NCBI RefSeq assembly: GCF_001640805.2
Contig: NC_066842.1
Span: 26,105,074 to 26,169,073, forward strand
DNA from: Lates calcarifer
Lineage: Eukaryota > Chordata > Actinopteri > Centropomidae
DNA: 64,000 nt
Direction: 5' to 3'
Positions 54,792 to 64,000 of the stretch are shown in pieces. The notes beneath the pieces were generated by a model. The model saw only the letters and a list, made by a program, of their open reading frames with translations, was not told where the DNA came from and ran no database searches. Every line of letters begins with the position of its first letter. Position 1 is the stretch's first letter. Position numbers and translations under genes: made by a program.

Positions 54792-57229
54792 CTACACCTT
54801 CTTGGGAACATTAGTGATGATGGGTTTGGGTCGTGTCTTAAAGATCAGCTTCCGTTTGATGAGGGCGGACACACGGTATGACTTGGAGGTGGAGCCTTGC
54901 TGGTCTGTTTCCATGGCTATGTGTGTGACATCACTGTTACCTTCAGTGTCATGGCTGTGCGGGGTATCCTGGATGGAGTGCTTGGTGAGGACAGCAAAGT
55001 GTTTCTCCAGTTTGACCTGCTTCCCATACAGAATGTGATGTCCTACAATGAGCACTGGCACCCCCTGGTGGAGGGAGGAGGAAAAACAGCAAAGTTAAAT
55101 GAGGGATGACAGAGGGAGGAGCAGTTTAAGAGCTGGCCAGTAGGTCTACTACCACAGATTATTTTCATTACCCATTAGTCTGCTGACAATTCTCTTGATT
55201 AATCATTTAGTCTGTGAAATGTTAGAAAATAATGAGAACTAGTTTTTAAATTAATTGTTTTGTCTGATTAACAGTCCAACATCTAAAGACACTCAGTTTA
55301 TATCATGTAAGAAAGAAATACAGCAAATCCTCACAACCGGGATGCTGAAAGCAGTTTGGCATTTCTGATTATTTGAACTGATTATCAAAATATTTGCTTA
55401 TTAATTTTCTGTCCGTGTAATTAGCTTAAACTACAATCTCTTAATGTTTTGAGACAGAGAATGGCCCTCATTTCATCAATAACACCAACGGAAGTGTCCT
55501 AAAAACACTTATAATGTTATTAGCTTGTTTTATTCTGCTTATTCCAGCTGAACCAGTCTGATGTTAGTTAAAGTTTACTTTAGCCCTCTTTGAGTGATAA
55601 CAGCACCACAGAGAAACAGGTGACGGTTTGACAGGTGAACAGTTCTAGATGAACTCAGTGAATCAGGCAGGGGGATGAGCAACACTCTCTCGTTAGTATT
55701 AAATCATGTTCTTTTTAGCCCATCCCCTCAAAACCTTTGAGTCAAAACCCTCCACTGACACTGAAAAGATACTGATAGTATAAAAACTGTCACTAAAAAC
55801 ACACAGAATATTTTTTTGCATGCATTTTATTTTTCGGCATTCAATATGTTTTTCAGTACATTTTTTTTAATACAAGTGTTTCAATGCCAGTGCTACCTGT
55901 TTGAGCTCAGATTTAGAGAGTAACTAAAGCTGAGCTCCTGTGATAAGGACTGTCATCACATCAGTGCAGCTCTGCTTTTTCCACATCAGATCTACAGTCT
56001 TCAAGACACACTTCCGCAGTCTGCTCTTAGATGAATGAAGATGGACTCTACAGTAACTTATAGAAAACACAAGACCGGGGATAAATACTACAGCTGAAAC
56101 AATTAGTTTCTTAATCAAGCAGCTGATCAACAGGAAGTTAATCAGCAACTATTTCAGGAATTGATTAATTATTTTAGATCTTTTTATTTAAAAATGCCAA
56201 AACTTCTGTGGTTCCAGCTTCTCTAGTGTGAGGGTTTGCTGACAGTGTTATGACAGGATTAGTTTTGTATCTGTGGTTGGCTGAATTTAATCTGAAAACA
56301 CACAACTATTTCTGACATTTTATAGACCAGATGCTTTTAATTGAGAAAATAATCTGCTTTAACTGATGATGGAAACAGCCATCAGTTGTAGCTCTAATAA
56401 ATACACTGACTCAACATATTAAACATGTCTAACAGCACAGTTCACTGTTACAATGAAATTCAAAGATGTGAAGCAGCTGTTCACCAGGATTGGACATGCA
56501 GTGATATGATCTGACATCATACTGTCCAAACACTCCACAGGAAACTGGACTGTAATTGCAGTAAAGGTGTTATGGCTGTAAACTGCTCCTGTAACACTGA
56601 TGTCACGTCCTGCTCCTGACAGACACAAAACTACTGCTCTCACTGTATCTGTACATAGACATTATTCCTGCAGAGTCATCTGAGATGCCGGTCTGAGCTC
56701 TGTCTGAGTCTGCAGGTAGCTTTACCTCTGCAGTCTGTAGTTTTACCTCTTTGGTGTAGAACAGGTCTCCCATCACATTTCCTGCCAGGCCAGAGTTGTG
56801 TCTGGACACAATCTCTCCCTGTAGCTCCACCAGCAGCCACTCTGGAGGACTGCTGCCGTCCAGGCTGCCCCTACACCAACACACACACACACACACACAT
56901 TGACTGTATAATGTCGGGGGGCGGGGGTTACAGCTTGCCCCTCTGTCCCCTATGCTCCGAGACCCACTGCAACATGAGTAAGCTAATGACAACACATGGA
57001 CAATATAACCATTCCAAAATATAACCACCGGAAGATACGGAAATAATAATAATAACACAACAGATTTCATCTTATCTTTTATATTCCACCTAGAAACTCC
57101 TTCTGCCTAATCAGTTAATTAGCGTTAGCTATCTGAGCCACACTACAGTCTCTGACATGTAGCTATCTGTAGCAGCTAACAGAGAAAGATAAAGTTCATT
57201 ATTAATCACCTTATAATGAGTTGAACCAT
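54792..57229 (-). CDS. chtf8: Chromosome transmission fidelity factor 8, 3 coding exons, 138 aa
   Basis: Minus-strand exons 57229-57210, 56870-56747 and 55064-54792; the joined frame is 138 residues against about 121 in human. The protein begins MVQLII. It carries [11 protein letters not shown] and [10 protein letters not shown] (exon 2), [13 protein letters not shown] at the start of exon 3, and ends [18 protein letters not shown], which identify CTF8. Family role: with CHTF18 and DSCC1 it forms the alternative clamp loader CTF18-RFC, which loads PCNA and supports sister-chromatid cohesion in the nucleus. The extra length is mostly an acidic, polar insert in exon 3 (about residues 75-105). 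It is divergent from utp4. An E2F-like site upstream fits S-phase expression. The exon 2 acceptor is preceded almost directly by a (TG)n tract. Confidence 0.93.
55140..55440. repeat. Decayed MITE-like repeat in chtf8 intron 2
   Basis: Phrases 'cattacccattagtctgctg', 'ctcttgattaatcatttagt' and 'gattatcaaaatatttgctt' are diverged versions of a very common teleost repeat built on ATCGATTAATC words. No coding frame. Confidence 0.5.
56090..56385. repeat. Second decayed copy of the ATTAATC-type repeat
   Basis: 'gctgaaacaattagtttctt', 'gaattgattaattattttag' and 'aaaatgccaaaacttctgtg' resemble the same repeat family as at 55.14-55.44 kb, in chtf8 intron 2. Confidence 0.45.
56878..56899. repeat. (CA)n tract next to the chtf8 exon 2 acceptor
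   Basis: On the transcribed (minus) strand this is (TG)11 ending about seven bases before the acceptor of exon 2. Confidence 0.9.
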
Positions 57230-57460
57230 CGTCCTGTCACAGAGCCGAGACCGTCAGACACTTACATTAACCATAAATGATCAGCTCATTTATACCAAAC
57301 CAGTCCTGATACACAGCCTGGTCCCAGTCCAGCAGCTTTATCAACAATCACTAACCCCACTTTTTCTGTTGCTGCTGGGATTTCCCGCCAGCCGTGTCAG
57401 CGTGATGACGTGTTTCCGCCACCTGTTAGACAGAGCTGAAGGAGGCGGAGACGTGGTGTA
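57230..57460 (-). promoter_or_regulatory. chtf8 promoter with E2F-like and CRE-like sites
   Basis: TTTCCCGCC at 57381-57389 is GGCGGGAAA on the chtf8 strand, an E2F consensus. 'tgatgacgtg' at 57403-57412 is CRE/ATF-like. There is no TATA box. The region faces utp4 and probably was a compact bidirectional promoter before the element at 57.46-58.09 kb inserted. Confidence 0.5.
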
Positions 57461-57461
57461 T

Positions 57462-58092
57462 TAGGTGCGTTCGACTCAAGCTCATGCTCATGCTGCAGTG
57501 GGATTAAAACAATGCGTGCCTGGTTAGAAATTTAGTCCGATTTTCGCATGCGCTTCGCAACGTCACCATGTCACATGACTTTAAAACATCGTAGGAGTAA
57601 GGTGCCTGCAGTTTTCTGCTCAGTTTTCAGCAGTTACTTTTCTCCGGCTGCACCGACTTGGAGCCACCTCTGTGACGACAGCACTTTGGCCTCTCTGACA
57701 TCAAGACGTGTAGCACGCATAGACTGTATATAAAGTAAATCTAAAATCTTTATATACAGTCTATGGTAGCACGTTTTATTCTAAGAATTCAGATCAGTTA
57801 TCTCTTTATTTTTCTCTTTATTTGATCACCTCGTCCTGACAGCTCATGTTTTACATCTGTGCACCAACACTATAGTTTTCATTTCTAGATAGAAGCTGTT
57901 CATCAGTTTAGTTCAGTTTGTTATTGTAGAAGACGTAAAGCCCTTATAGATCATCCTTCATATTTCACCTCTTTACACTCTCAGGAAAATTAACAGAAAT
58001 TAACAGAAATTTAAAAAGTGATCTCCCCAGAAGTGTTTCTCTCCATGTGTAACTTTTCCTCCTGAACACATCGCCCTGGATGTTTGTATACT
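57462..58092 (+). mobile_element. Internally deleted derivative (copy B) of the 10.6 kb element
   Basis: 57557-57929 matches copy A 10614-10986 with about six differences. At 57930 it jumps to copy A position 14081 and follows it to 14277, with another deletion of about 50 bp replaced by a short 'attaacag' duplication. All transposase coding sequence is missing, so it is a non-autonomous MITE-like copy. A possible left terminus 'ggtgcgttcga' at 57463 is matched in inverse at 14580-14590 beyond copy A. Confidence 0.75.
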
Positions 58093-58149
58093 ATACACAA
58101 GGTGGCGCTAACCAACCACCATTAAACACCAGAGAAGAAGAATAAGTGG

Positions 58150-58250
58150 AATCAGTTCCGGTTCAAGGTCCTCAACGTGGTTCCTGATGTTTTTCAGCCT
58201 GTGGATTTGGTAGCGGAGTAGTTTATTGACTGTGAAGGAAAACAGAAGGT
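58150..58250 (+). other. Probable utp4 non-coding first exon
   Basis: Follows 'gaatcagttccggttcaagg'-type sequence and ends 'aacagaag|gtaaac' at 58250/58251. The coding exon begins after an acceptor at 58339. There is no ATG in this block matching the protein. The transcription start is inferred. Confidence 0.4.
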
Positions 58251-58343
58251 AAACGATGTTTAATATTGACAGTTCACACTGTTGGAATAAGTGTGTCAGA
58301 CCTAAGACTCATAACCTGCCTGTCTGTGTCCCCCCTCAGTAAA

Positions 58344-61300
58344 ATGGGGGAGTTTAAGGTGCACCGTGTCCGTTTCTTCGACTACATGCCCAGTGCCATC
58401 CGAGCCATGGCGTTTAACAGGCAGTCTGAACGGCTGGCTGTGGCCCGGGCTGACGGGGCCGTGGAGATCTTCAACTTCTCTGACAATTACTTCCAAGAAA
58501 AGGTAACGACGAGTCCGGATCACCGACCCACATGATCCACGTGGGTTTGGGCTCAGAGCCCGGTGTTAACAACTGAGGAGCAGCACGCTGATCAGGGCAG
58601 ATGTGAAGAGACTTCATTTTGTTTGTGTTTTTGGTTTAGAGGAGTTTAAAGAATGATGGACATTAAAACTAACTTCTTAGTGACGTGCACATTAAATTAT
58701 CATATTAACCTCCAGACTTGTTTTGATGCTCAGGTGATCCCAGGTCAGGATAGCAGGGCTGTGGAGGCTCTGTGTTGGGTGGACCAGCGTCTGTTCAGTG
58801 GCGGTCTGAATGGAGAGATCACAGAGTACGACCTGGAGAACCTGAAGCCCAGATACACCGTGGCAGCCTATGGAGGACCGATCTGGACCATCAGTAGCAA
58901 CAACCAGGGAACAATGCTGGCAGTCAGTAAAGACCTTGTGGATCATATATTTACTGTGTGCCTCCACAGAGGCTCATGTTTTGAAGTGTTAAGCCTCATG
59001 TATCCTTCAGCTCTGATGGGTGACTGAGTGTTTTGTGTGTCAGCTGGGCTGTGAGGACGGGACAGTGAAGATGTTTGAAGTACTAGCGGAGAAGGTTCAG
59101 TTTCAGAGAAACTTCGACAGGCAGAAAGGTGAGAGAGTTTCTGCCTCTCATCATTACTATGCACTTAATTTAATTTATGAGTCCTGCAACACACTTTTAT
59201 TTGATCTCTTTGACATGACCCATGTCCAACATGTGATGTTGTAGGTCGTATTATATCTCTGTCCTGGCATCCATCTGGTACACTGATTGCTGCTGGCATG
59301 ATGGACATGATCAGAGTCTTTGATGCTGAGACAGGTGAGCAGACTGATCTACATCCTGAGCTGATTTACTCTGTTTGCAAAGAGCCTACAATCAATAAAA
59401 ATATTCTTTCTGAATATCAGAGGGTGACTTCGGTGTGATCCCCCAATGATGTAACTGTGACCTTTGGGTTTCTGCTTTGGTTTTCTGACTTCAGGCCACG
59501 CCACACACAGACTGCTGGTGGAGAGAGGTGTCGGAGCATCCAAGAGCAGAGAGGTGGTGGTGTGGAGTGTTGCCTTCCTGTCTGACCACACCATCATCAG
59601 TGGTGATTCTGCAGGAAAGGTCCAGATCTGGGACGGAGTCACAGGAACTCTGCTGAGAACTCACTTGGTTACCAAGTGGGATGTCCTGGCTCTCTCTGTT
59701 TCTCAGGTAAGTGTGGAACCAACAATTAGGATACATTACACAACAACTGGGCAATTTGAGGTACGCAACCTGACAAAATCCATGATGCTGTTCTTTGTAA
59801 ATATTCAAAAGGATCAGAGCAGTCTGGTAGCTGGGACGTCAGAGGGCACCGTCATCCAGTTTCAGTTAATCTCCTCCACTGTGGGACAGCAGGATAAGGA
59901 GTGGGTCAGAACCAGGACCTTTAAAAACCATTCACATGATGTGAGGGCACTCGCCCACACTGAGACTGCTGTGGTTTCTGGAGGTCAGTGTTAAATCGAC
60001 TGTTGTGTATGTATGATGACCATTTTAAAAATTAAATTAGAAGTTCATCAAGTCAAGAAAGGAAGAAACACAACAAGTAGTAGTAAGACTGTGAGCGTGT
60101 TGTTATGCTAGTGTTAGCATTTAGTTCACCCTCACAGAACCACCAGCTCAGCTGTAGATTGGTTTACACTATTATCAGCATTCACTCTCTAAATCTGCTG
60201 CTGTTGACGTTAAGAGCAAGATAAAGTATTATTTTAATGCATGACAGTGGCAAGGAAAAACGTCCTTTTAAGAGGCAGAAACCTCAAGCTGGACTGGACT
60301 CAGGGTGGGCGGCCATCTGCCTCGACCGGTTGGGTTAAGAAGGAAGGGGGGTGGGGGTAAAGAATAACGAGAGAAGAACATAGCATAACACAAGTTCCAT
60401 ATAAAATGTAAGGTGATGCCAATAATACAGTAAGAGTAATTATAATTGTAATAATTAAAGTATTAATTGCTAACATAGCACTAAAACTAATAGCAGTATA
60501 AGTAATTTCTAATTCTAGCAGCAGGGAGTTGTAGGAGCAGCAGGAGACTTGTCATCACAGATCAGACTCTACAGCTCCAGAGGCAGAAATACCTGCAGAG
60601 AGAGACAGAAGAGGAGACAGAGACGGGAGAGCACAATACTACAGGAAAGGGAAGATACTGAGTTAGTAACATGTATTTATGGGATATGAATCCATACTAT
60701 GGAGAGAGAGAGAACCTTGGTGCATCATGGGAGATCTCCCAGCAGTCTAGGCCTATAGCAGCATAACTAAGGGATGGTTCAAGCCTGAGCCAACCCTAAC
60801 TATAAGCTTTATCAAAGAGGAAAGTTTTAAGCCGACTCTTAAAGGTACACAGGGTGTCTGCCTCTCGGACTGAAATTGGGAGAAGGTTCCACAGTAGAGG
60901 AGCCTGATAACTGAAGGCTCTGCCTCCCATTCTACTCTTGGAAACTCTGGGAACCACCAGTAAACCAGCATTCTGGGAGCGCAGTGTCCTAGTGGGATTG
61001 TAGGGGACTATGAGATCTTTACAGTATGATGGTGCCTGACCTATTACTGGTATTAGTTCAGACACACTGTGTGTTATAATTGATGACTGCTCTTAGCAGT
61101 GTCCAAAACATGTAATGTGCAATAAATATACAGTCATCTTAAAGGTAAACTTGTCACATGACGAGAAGATGATGATGTTTTGAGGTTTGTGATCCTGTCA
61201 GGTATGGACACTCAGCTTGTAGTGCGACCCCTGCTGGACAAGGTGGAGAAGAACACGCAGGAGTCATCGCTGCGCAAAATAGTTTTCCCACATGTGAGTA

Positions 61301-64000
61301 AATATCAGTAGATTATTATTACTAGAAAAATCCTTGGAAAAGGTCAGAAGGTCTTAATCTCATTCTTTGTGTCATATCTGCATACTACTCGGTAAGCAAA
61401 TAAATATATTATATTGTTATTAATATATAATAGAGCACCTTATGGTAACAAGCTGTCTGTTGGTCTGTCCTCCATGTAGAGAAGTCTGGTTTGTTGTGCA
61501 AAGAAAGCAGGACTGCTGCTCTTCCAGTTCCCTGAACATTTAGAGCTGTGGAGGTTAGGAGAGAGTGAAGGTCATGGTGAGGAAAAAACACACACACACA
61601 CACACACACACATGGAGATACACTATAATACAGTAAAAGTGAGGATGAAAACTAAAGGATGTCTTTGTCTGACAGTGCAGTTGTTACATGTTGCAATAAT
61701 GATGCCAGTCTCCTACTGTGTGTTCACAGGAAAACCTGGTGACAGTCTAACTGTGAAGACAAAACCAGAGAAACTGATCCAGCTGAAGCGGAAGGTGTGC
61801 ACTCATTGTGTTGTATGACAGAAACCTGATGTCTCTGTGGCTCAATGGAGGCTGGGACCATTTCCATTAGACTGGTTCAGTCAAATGTTCAGTCAAATGC
61901 TTTCAGGCTGTTATTTTCAGTGATACCAAGGGTTTTGTTTCTAGAGAGGAGAGGTGTATTTGTGTAGTATAAACTGTGATAGCCATATAGGAAGTCCACA
62001 TAACTCATTATTGTTATTATTATTATTAGTTGCGTTTTGGTGTTTTGTGCCAGTTTATTAGATCTTTTGGTTCAGAAAATATTGAAACAGAGAACTGACT
62101 ACTGACTTGTGCAGGGAGAGGATCATATCTGCTGCAGCGCTCTGTCTCCATGTGGAGGCTGGATGGCGTACTCGACTGTCTCCAGTGTCCGTCTCTACAG
62201 ATTACAGTACAACAACAACAACATCGGCATCACCAAGGTAAGCTCCGCTGATCCTGCTGCTCACTCACACAGCCCTGTCTGTCAGCTCAGTAATATCTCC
62301 ACCACTGTTCTTTACAGAGAAATGGTAATGTGTCTGTGTAGAGCCTGAGATAAATGTGACTGTGTATGTTGGTGATGACTAACAGTCAGCCTCAGCTCTC
62401 TGTGTCCTCTGTTCTCCTCCCTCCAGGTGTCCAGACTACCTAAAGACCTTTGTTCAGTCCATCAGCTCTGCTTCTCCTCTGACTCCTCCAAACTCTTTGC
62501 TTCCTCCAGTCATTCTTCAGTCATTGTTGTTGCCCTCAACCAACAGGAGTGCACATACCTTCATACCCTCAAACCCAAGTCAAGTGAGTCTGACCCCAGG
62601 CTCCTCACAGCTCATGGGGGGAGCAGCAGTAAAAATGGGGTGCACTTAAAATAATACTGTAAGCAATTAAATGTTCTTATAATGGGAGCACTTTAATTAA
62701 TTAGGGTTAATGACTGATAACAAGACTGCAGCAAGATCTGATCACACAAATCGATAACTACATATCTGTGGGTCTTAAAGACTTTTTAGATAGATAGATA
62801 GATAGATGACTTTATTCATTCCTGAAGGGAAATTCAGTTGTCATAGTAGTCCGTACGTGGATGCAATAAAAATACAATAGTATAAAATAGAATACTGAGG
62901 TAGAGAAAAGAATAAAAATACAGTATGAGACAAGATAAGGTGCAGCGGCAAGATGATGAGTTGGATGAGTTGCCAAGAGAGTTGGGTACCTCAGGGCCAT
63001 CAGCTGGTCGCGGGTGTAAACAATGCCGGCGGTGTTGCAGGCATGGCTCCCAGTGATCCGAAGAGACCCAAGTGCAATGAAAAGGAGTAAAAAGTAAAAA
63101 TGATGCAAAAGCATCTCACCGTTGTACGTAGTGATGATGCACAGGACAGTGTAAAAATAAAGATAAAAAACACACGAAAAATTCAATAAAAATACAAAAA
63201 ACTAACAGAACTACACGGAGCTACTACAACAAGCTGCCACTAGGACGACGCCATCTTGAATGATGACTTTAATATAGTTTTGTGGTAAAAATCATTTTCC
63301 CTTTAATGTAATATACAAGGCATTTTCCTCAGACAGTGTGTTTGTTACATTTTTATGAGCTGTTTAATCTTGTTCTAAACAAAACAACTTTGTTAAAGCA
63401 TAAAACATCCCCAAAACCACCTAACTTTTGATCCTGCAGCTCTGTGTTTGTACAGTGTATAACCTTTGTGTGTGTGTGTGTGTGTGTGATGTCCAGGCTC
63501 CAGACAGCCAGTCCACCTGCTGTTTGCCAGTGAGGATGGCAAGTGGCTCGCCACAGCAAACACTGACTGTGAGATCCACATCTACAACCTGGACAAACTG
63601 AAGGTTTGTTTGGAACTCTGATCTTTCTCCTCAGTCTTAATCATTAGTTTGTCTACAGTGCTGATGTCAGTGTGTGTGTTTACAGCTTCACTGTACAGTT
63701 CCAGTGTACAGCTCCTATCCCACTGCCATAGCCATCCACCCACTGACCAGCAACCTTGTGGTGGTTCATGCTGACCAACAGGTAAACATTGCCTCAGCTT
63801 TGTGTTATCTGACCATCAGGGTAATAATAATAATGAAGTGTTTAATAGCCTGCAGCAATAAAAGACAACAGCTTGAAGTCGATGGATACTCTTGACAGAT
63901 GTTGTAACAGTGTGTGTTTTCTGTGGCGTGTGTGTGCAGATCTTTGAATACTCTCTGGAAAAGAAGGAGTATACAGAGTGGAGTCGGAAGCTGCAGAAAC
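58344..64000 (+). CDS. utp4: U3 snoRNA-associated protein UTP4 (cirhin), 5' part, 14 complete exons plus a 15th cut by the window end
   Basis: Coding exons 58344-58502, 58734-58922, 59044-59128, 59245-59334, 59495-59706, 59812-59983, 61202-61293, 61480-61576, 61730-61794, 62115-62237, 62427-62583, 63497-63603, 63686-63781 and 63940 onward. The listed coding exons encode about 568 residues of a family usually near 690, all joins in frame. The N terminus MGEFKVHRVRFFDY and the motifs EALCW, GLNGEI.EYDL, SLSWHPSGT, FLSDHTIISGDSAGKVQ and LHCTVPVYSSYP are diagnostic of UTP4. WD40 repeats build two beta-propellers. Family role: nucleolar t-UTP subcomplex of the small-subunit processome, needed for pre-18S rRNA processing and rDNA transcription. 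Human mutation causes North American Indian childhood cirrhosis. Introns contain a LINE tail (60.2-61.07 kb) and a retroposon (62.8-63.26 kb). Counting the leader as exon 1, the right-edge exon is the 15th. Confidence 0.93.
60225..61075 (-). mobile_element. 5'-truncated L2/CR1/Rex-like LINE
   Basis: The minus strand from 61065 to 60796 encodes the C terminus of a LINE ORF2 (GGRAFSYQAPLLWNLLP, FKSRLKTFLF), ending in a stop. The 3' UTR continues down to about 60225 with the fish-typical block 'ggcaaggaaaaacgtccttt' and 'gggtgggcggccatctgcct'. Inserted in the utp4 intron between coding exons ending 59983 and starting 61202, antisense to the gene. Confidence 0.7.
61588..61611. repeat. (CA)n microsatellite near a utp4 donor
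   Basis: Twelve CA units starting 11 bases after the donor at 61577. Confidence 0.95.
62787..63261 (-). mobile_element. Non-LTR retroposon with (GATA)n tail
   Basis: Begins with (GATA)n at 62787-62806, then 'gactttattcattcctgaag' and 'ggaaattcag'. This is the reverse complement of the 3' end of a common teleost retroposon. It ends at 'gacgacgccatcttgaa'. 'gatgacttta' occurs at 62805-62814 and 63262-63271 and may be a target-site duplication, although the first copy overlaps the tail. Located in a utp4 intron, antisense. No intact coding frame. Confidence 0.55.

Overview
The window looks like teleost fish chromosomal DNA, probably a spiny-rayed (percomorph) species. Genes are split into short exons with GT/AG introns, and (CA)n/(TG)n microsatellites are frequent. 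Interspersed repeats resemble common fish families: Tc1 remnants, hAT-like MITEs, L2/CR1/Rex-like LINE tails and a tRNA-like SINE. Five conserved genes are assigned from their encoded proteins: il17c (+), tango6 (+), has3 (+), chtf8 (-) and utp4 (+, running off the right edge). tango6-has3-chtf8-utp4 is the gene order recalled for human 16q22.1, which supports the calls independently of each protein match.

Layout: 1-4.1 kb holds no recognisable gene (a decayed repeat and microsatellites). 4.2-7.25 kb is il17c, a secreted IL-17 family cytokine in three coding exons with an AU-rich 3' UTR. 7.3-10 kb is gene-poor repeat DNA. 10.0-14.6 kb is a mobile-element island: a hAT-like remnant next to a roughly 3.7 kb element (copy A). 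Copy A encodes a two-exon protein of about 690 codons with one in-frame stop and a possible RNase H-like (DDE/D) core. 14.76-34.87 kb is tango6, 18 coding exons for 1,085 residues, with introns full of transposon debris. 39.6-49.8 kb is has3, a probable non-coding leader and four coding exons for 558 residues. 54.8-57.2 kb is chtf8 (three exons, 138 residues). It is divergent from utp4, of which 14 complete coding exons and part of a 15th are present (58.34-64.0 kb).

The conserved genes do unrelated jobs: epithelial inflammation (il17c), Golgi organisation and nuclear import factors (tango6), extracellular hyaluronan synthesis (has3), clamp loading and sister-chromatid cohesion (chtf8) and small-subunit rRNA processing (utp4). 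Their proximity is ancestral synteny, not an operon. Points most worth a second look: the unassigned transposase-like element, with an internally deleted derivative (copy B) of about 98% identity sitting in the chtf8/utp4 divergent promoter; tango6 exon 17, a frame-preserving exon between a long (GT)n and a complementary (CA)n; a perfect 24-bp hairpin in a has3 intron; and an apparently extra 110-bp intron in the first coding part of has3.

Exon boundaries were read by eye from splice signals, reading-frame continuity and remembered family sequences. No alignment or database search was run.
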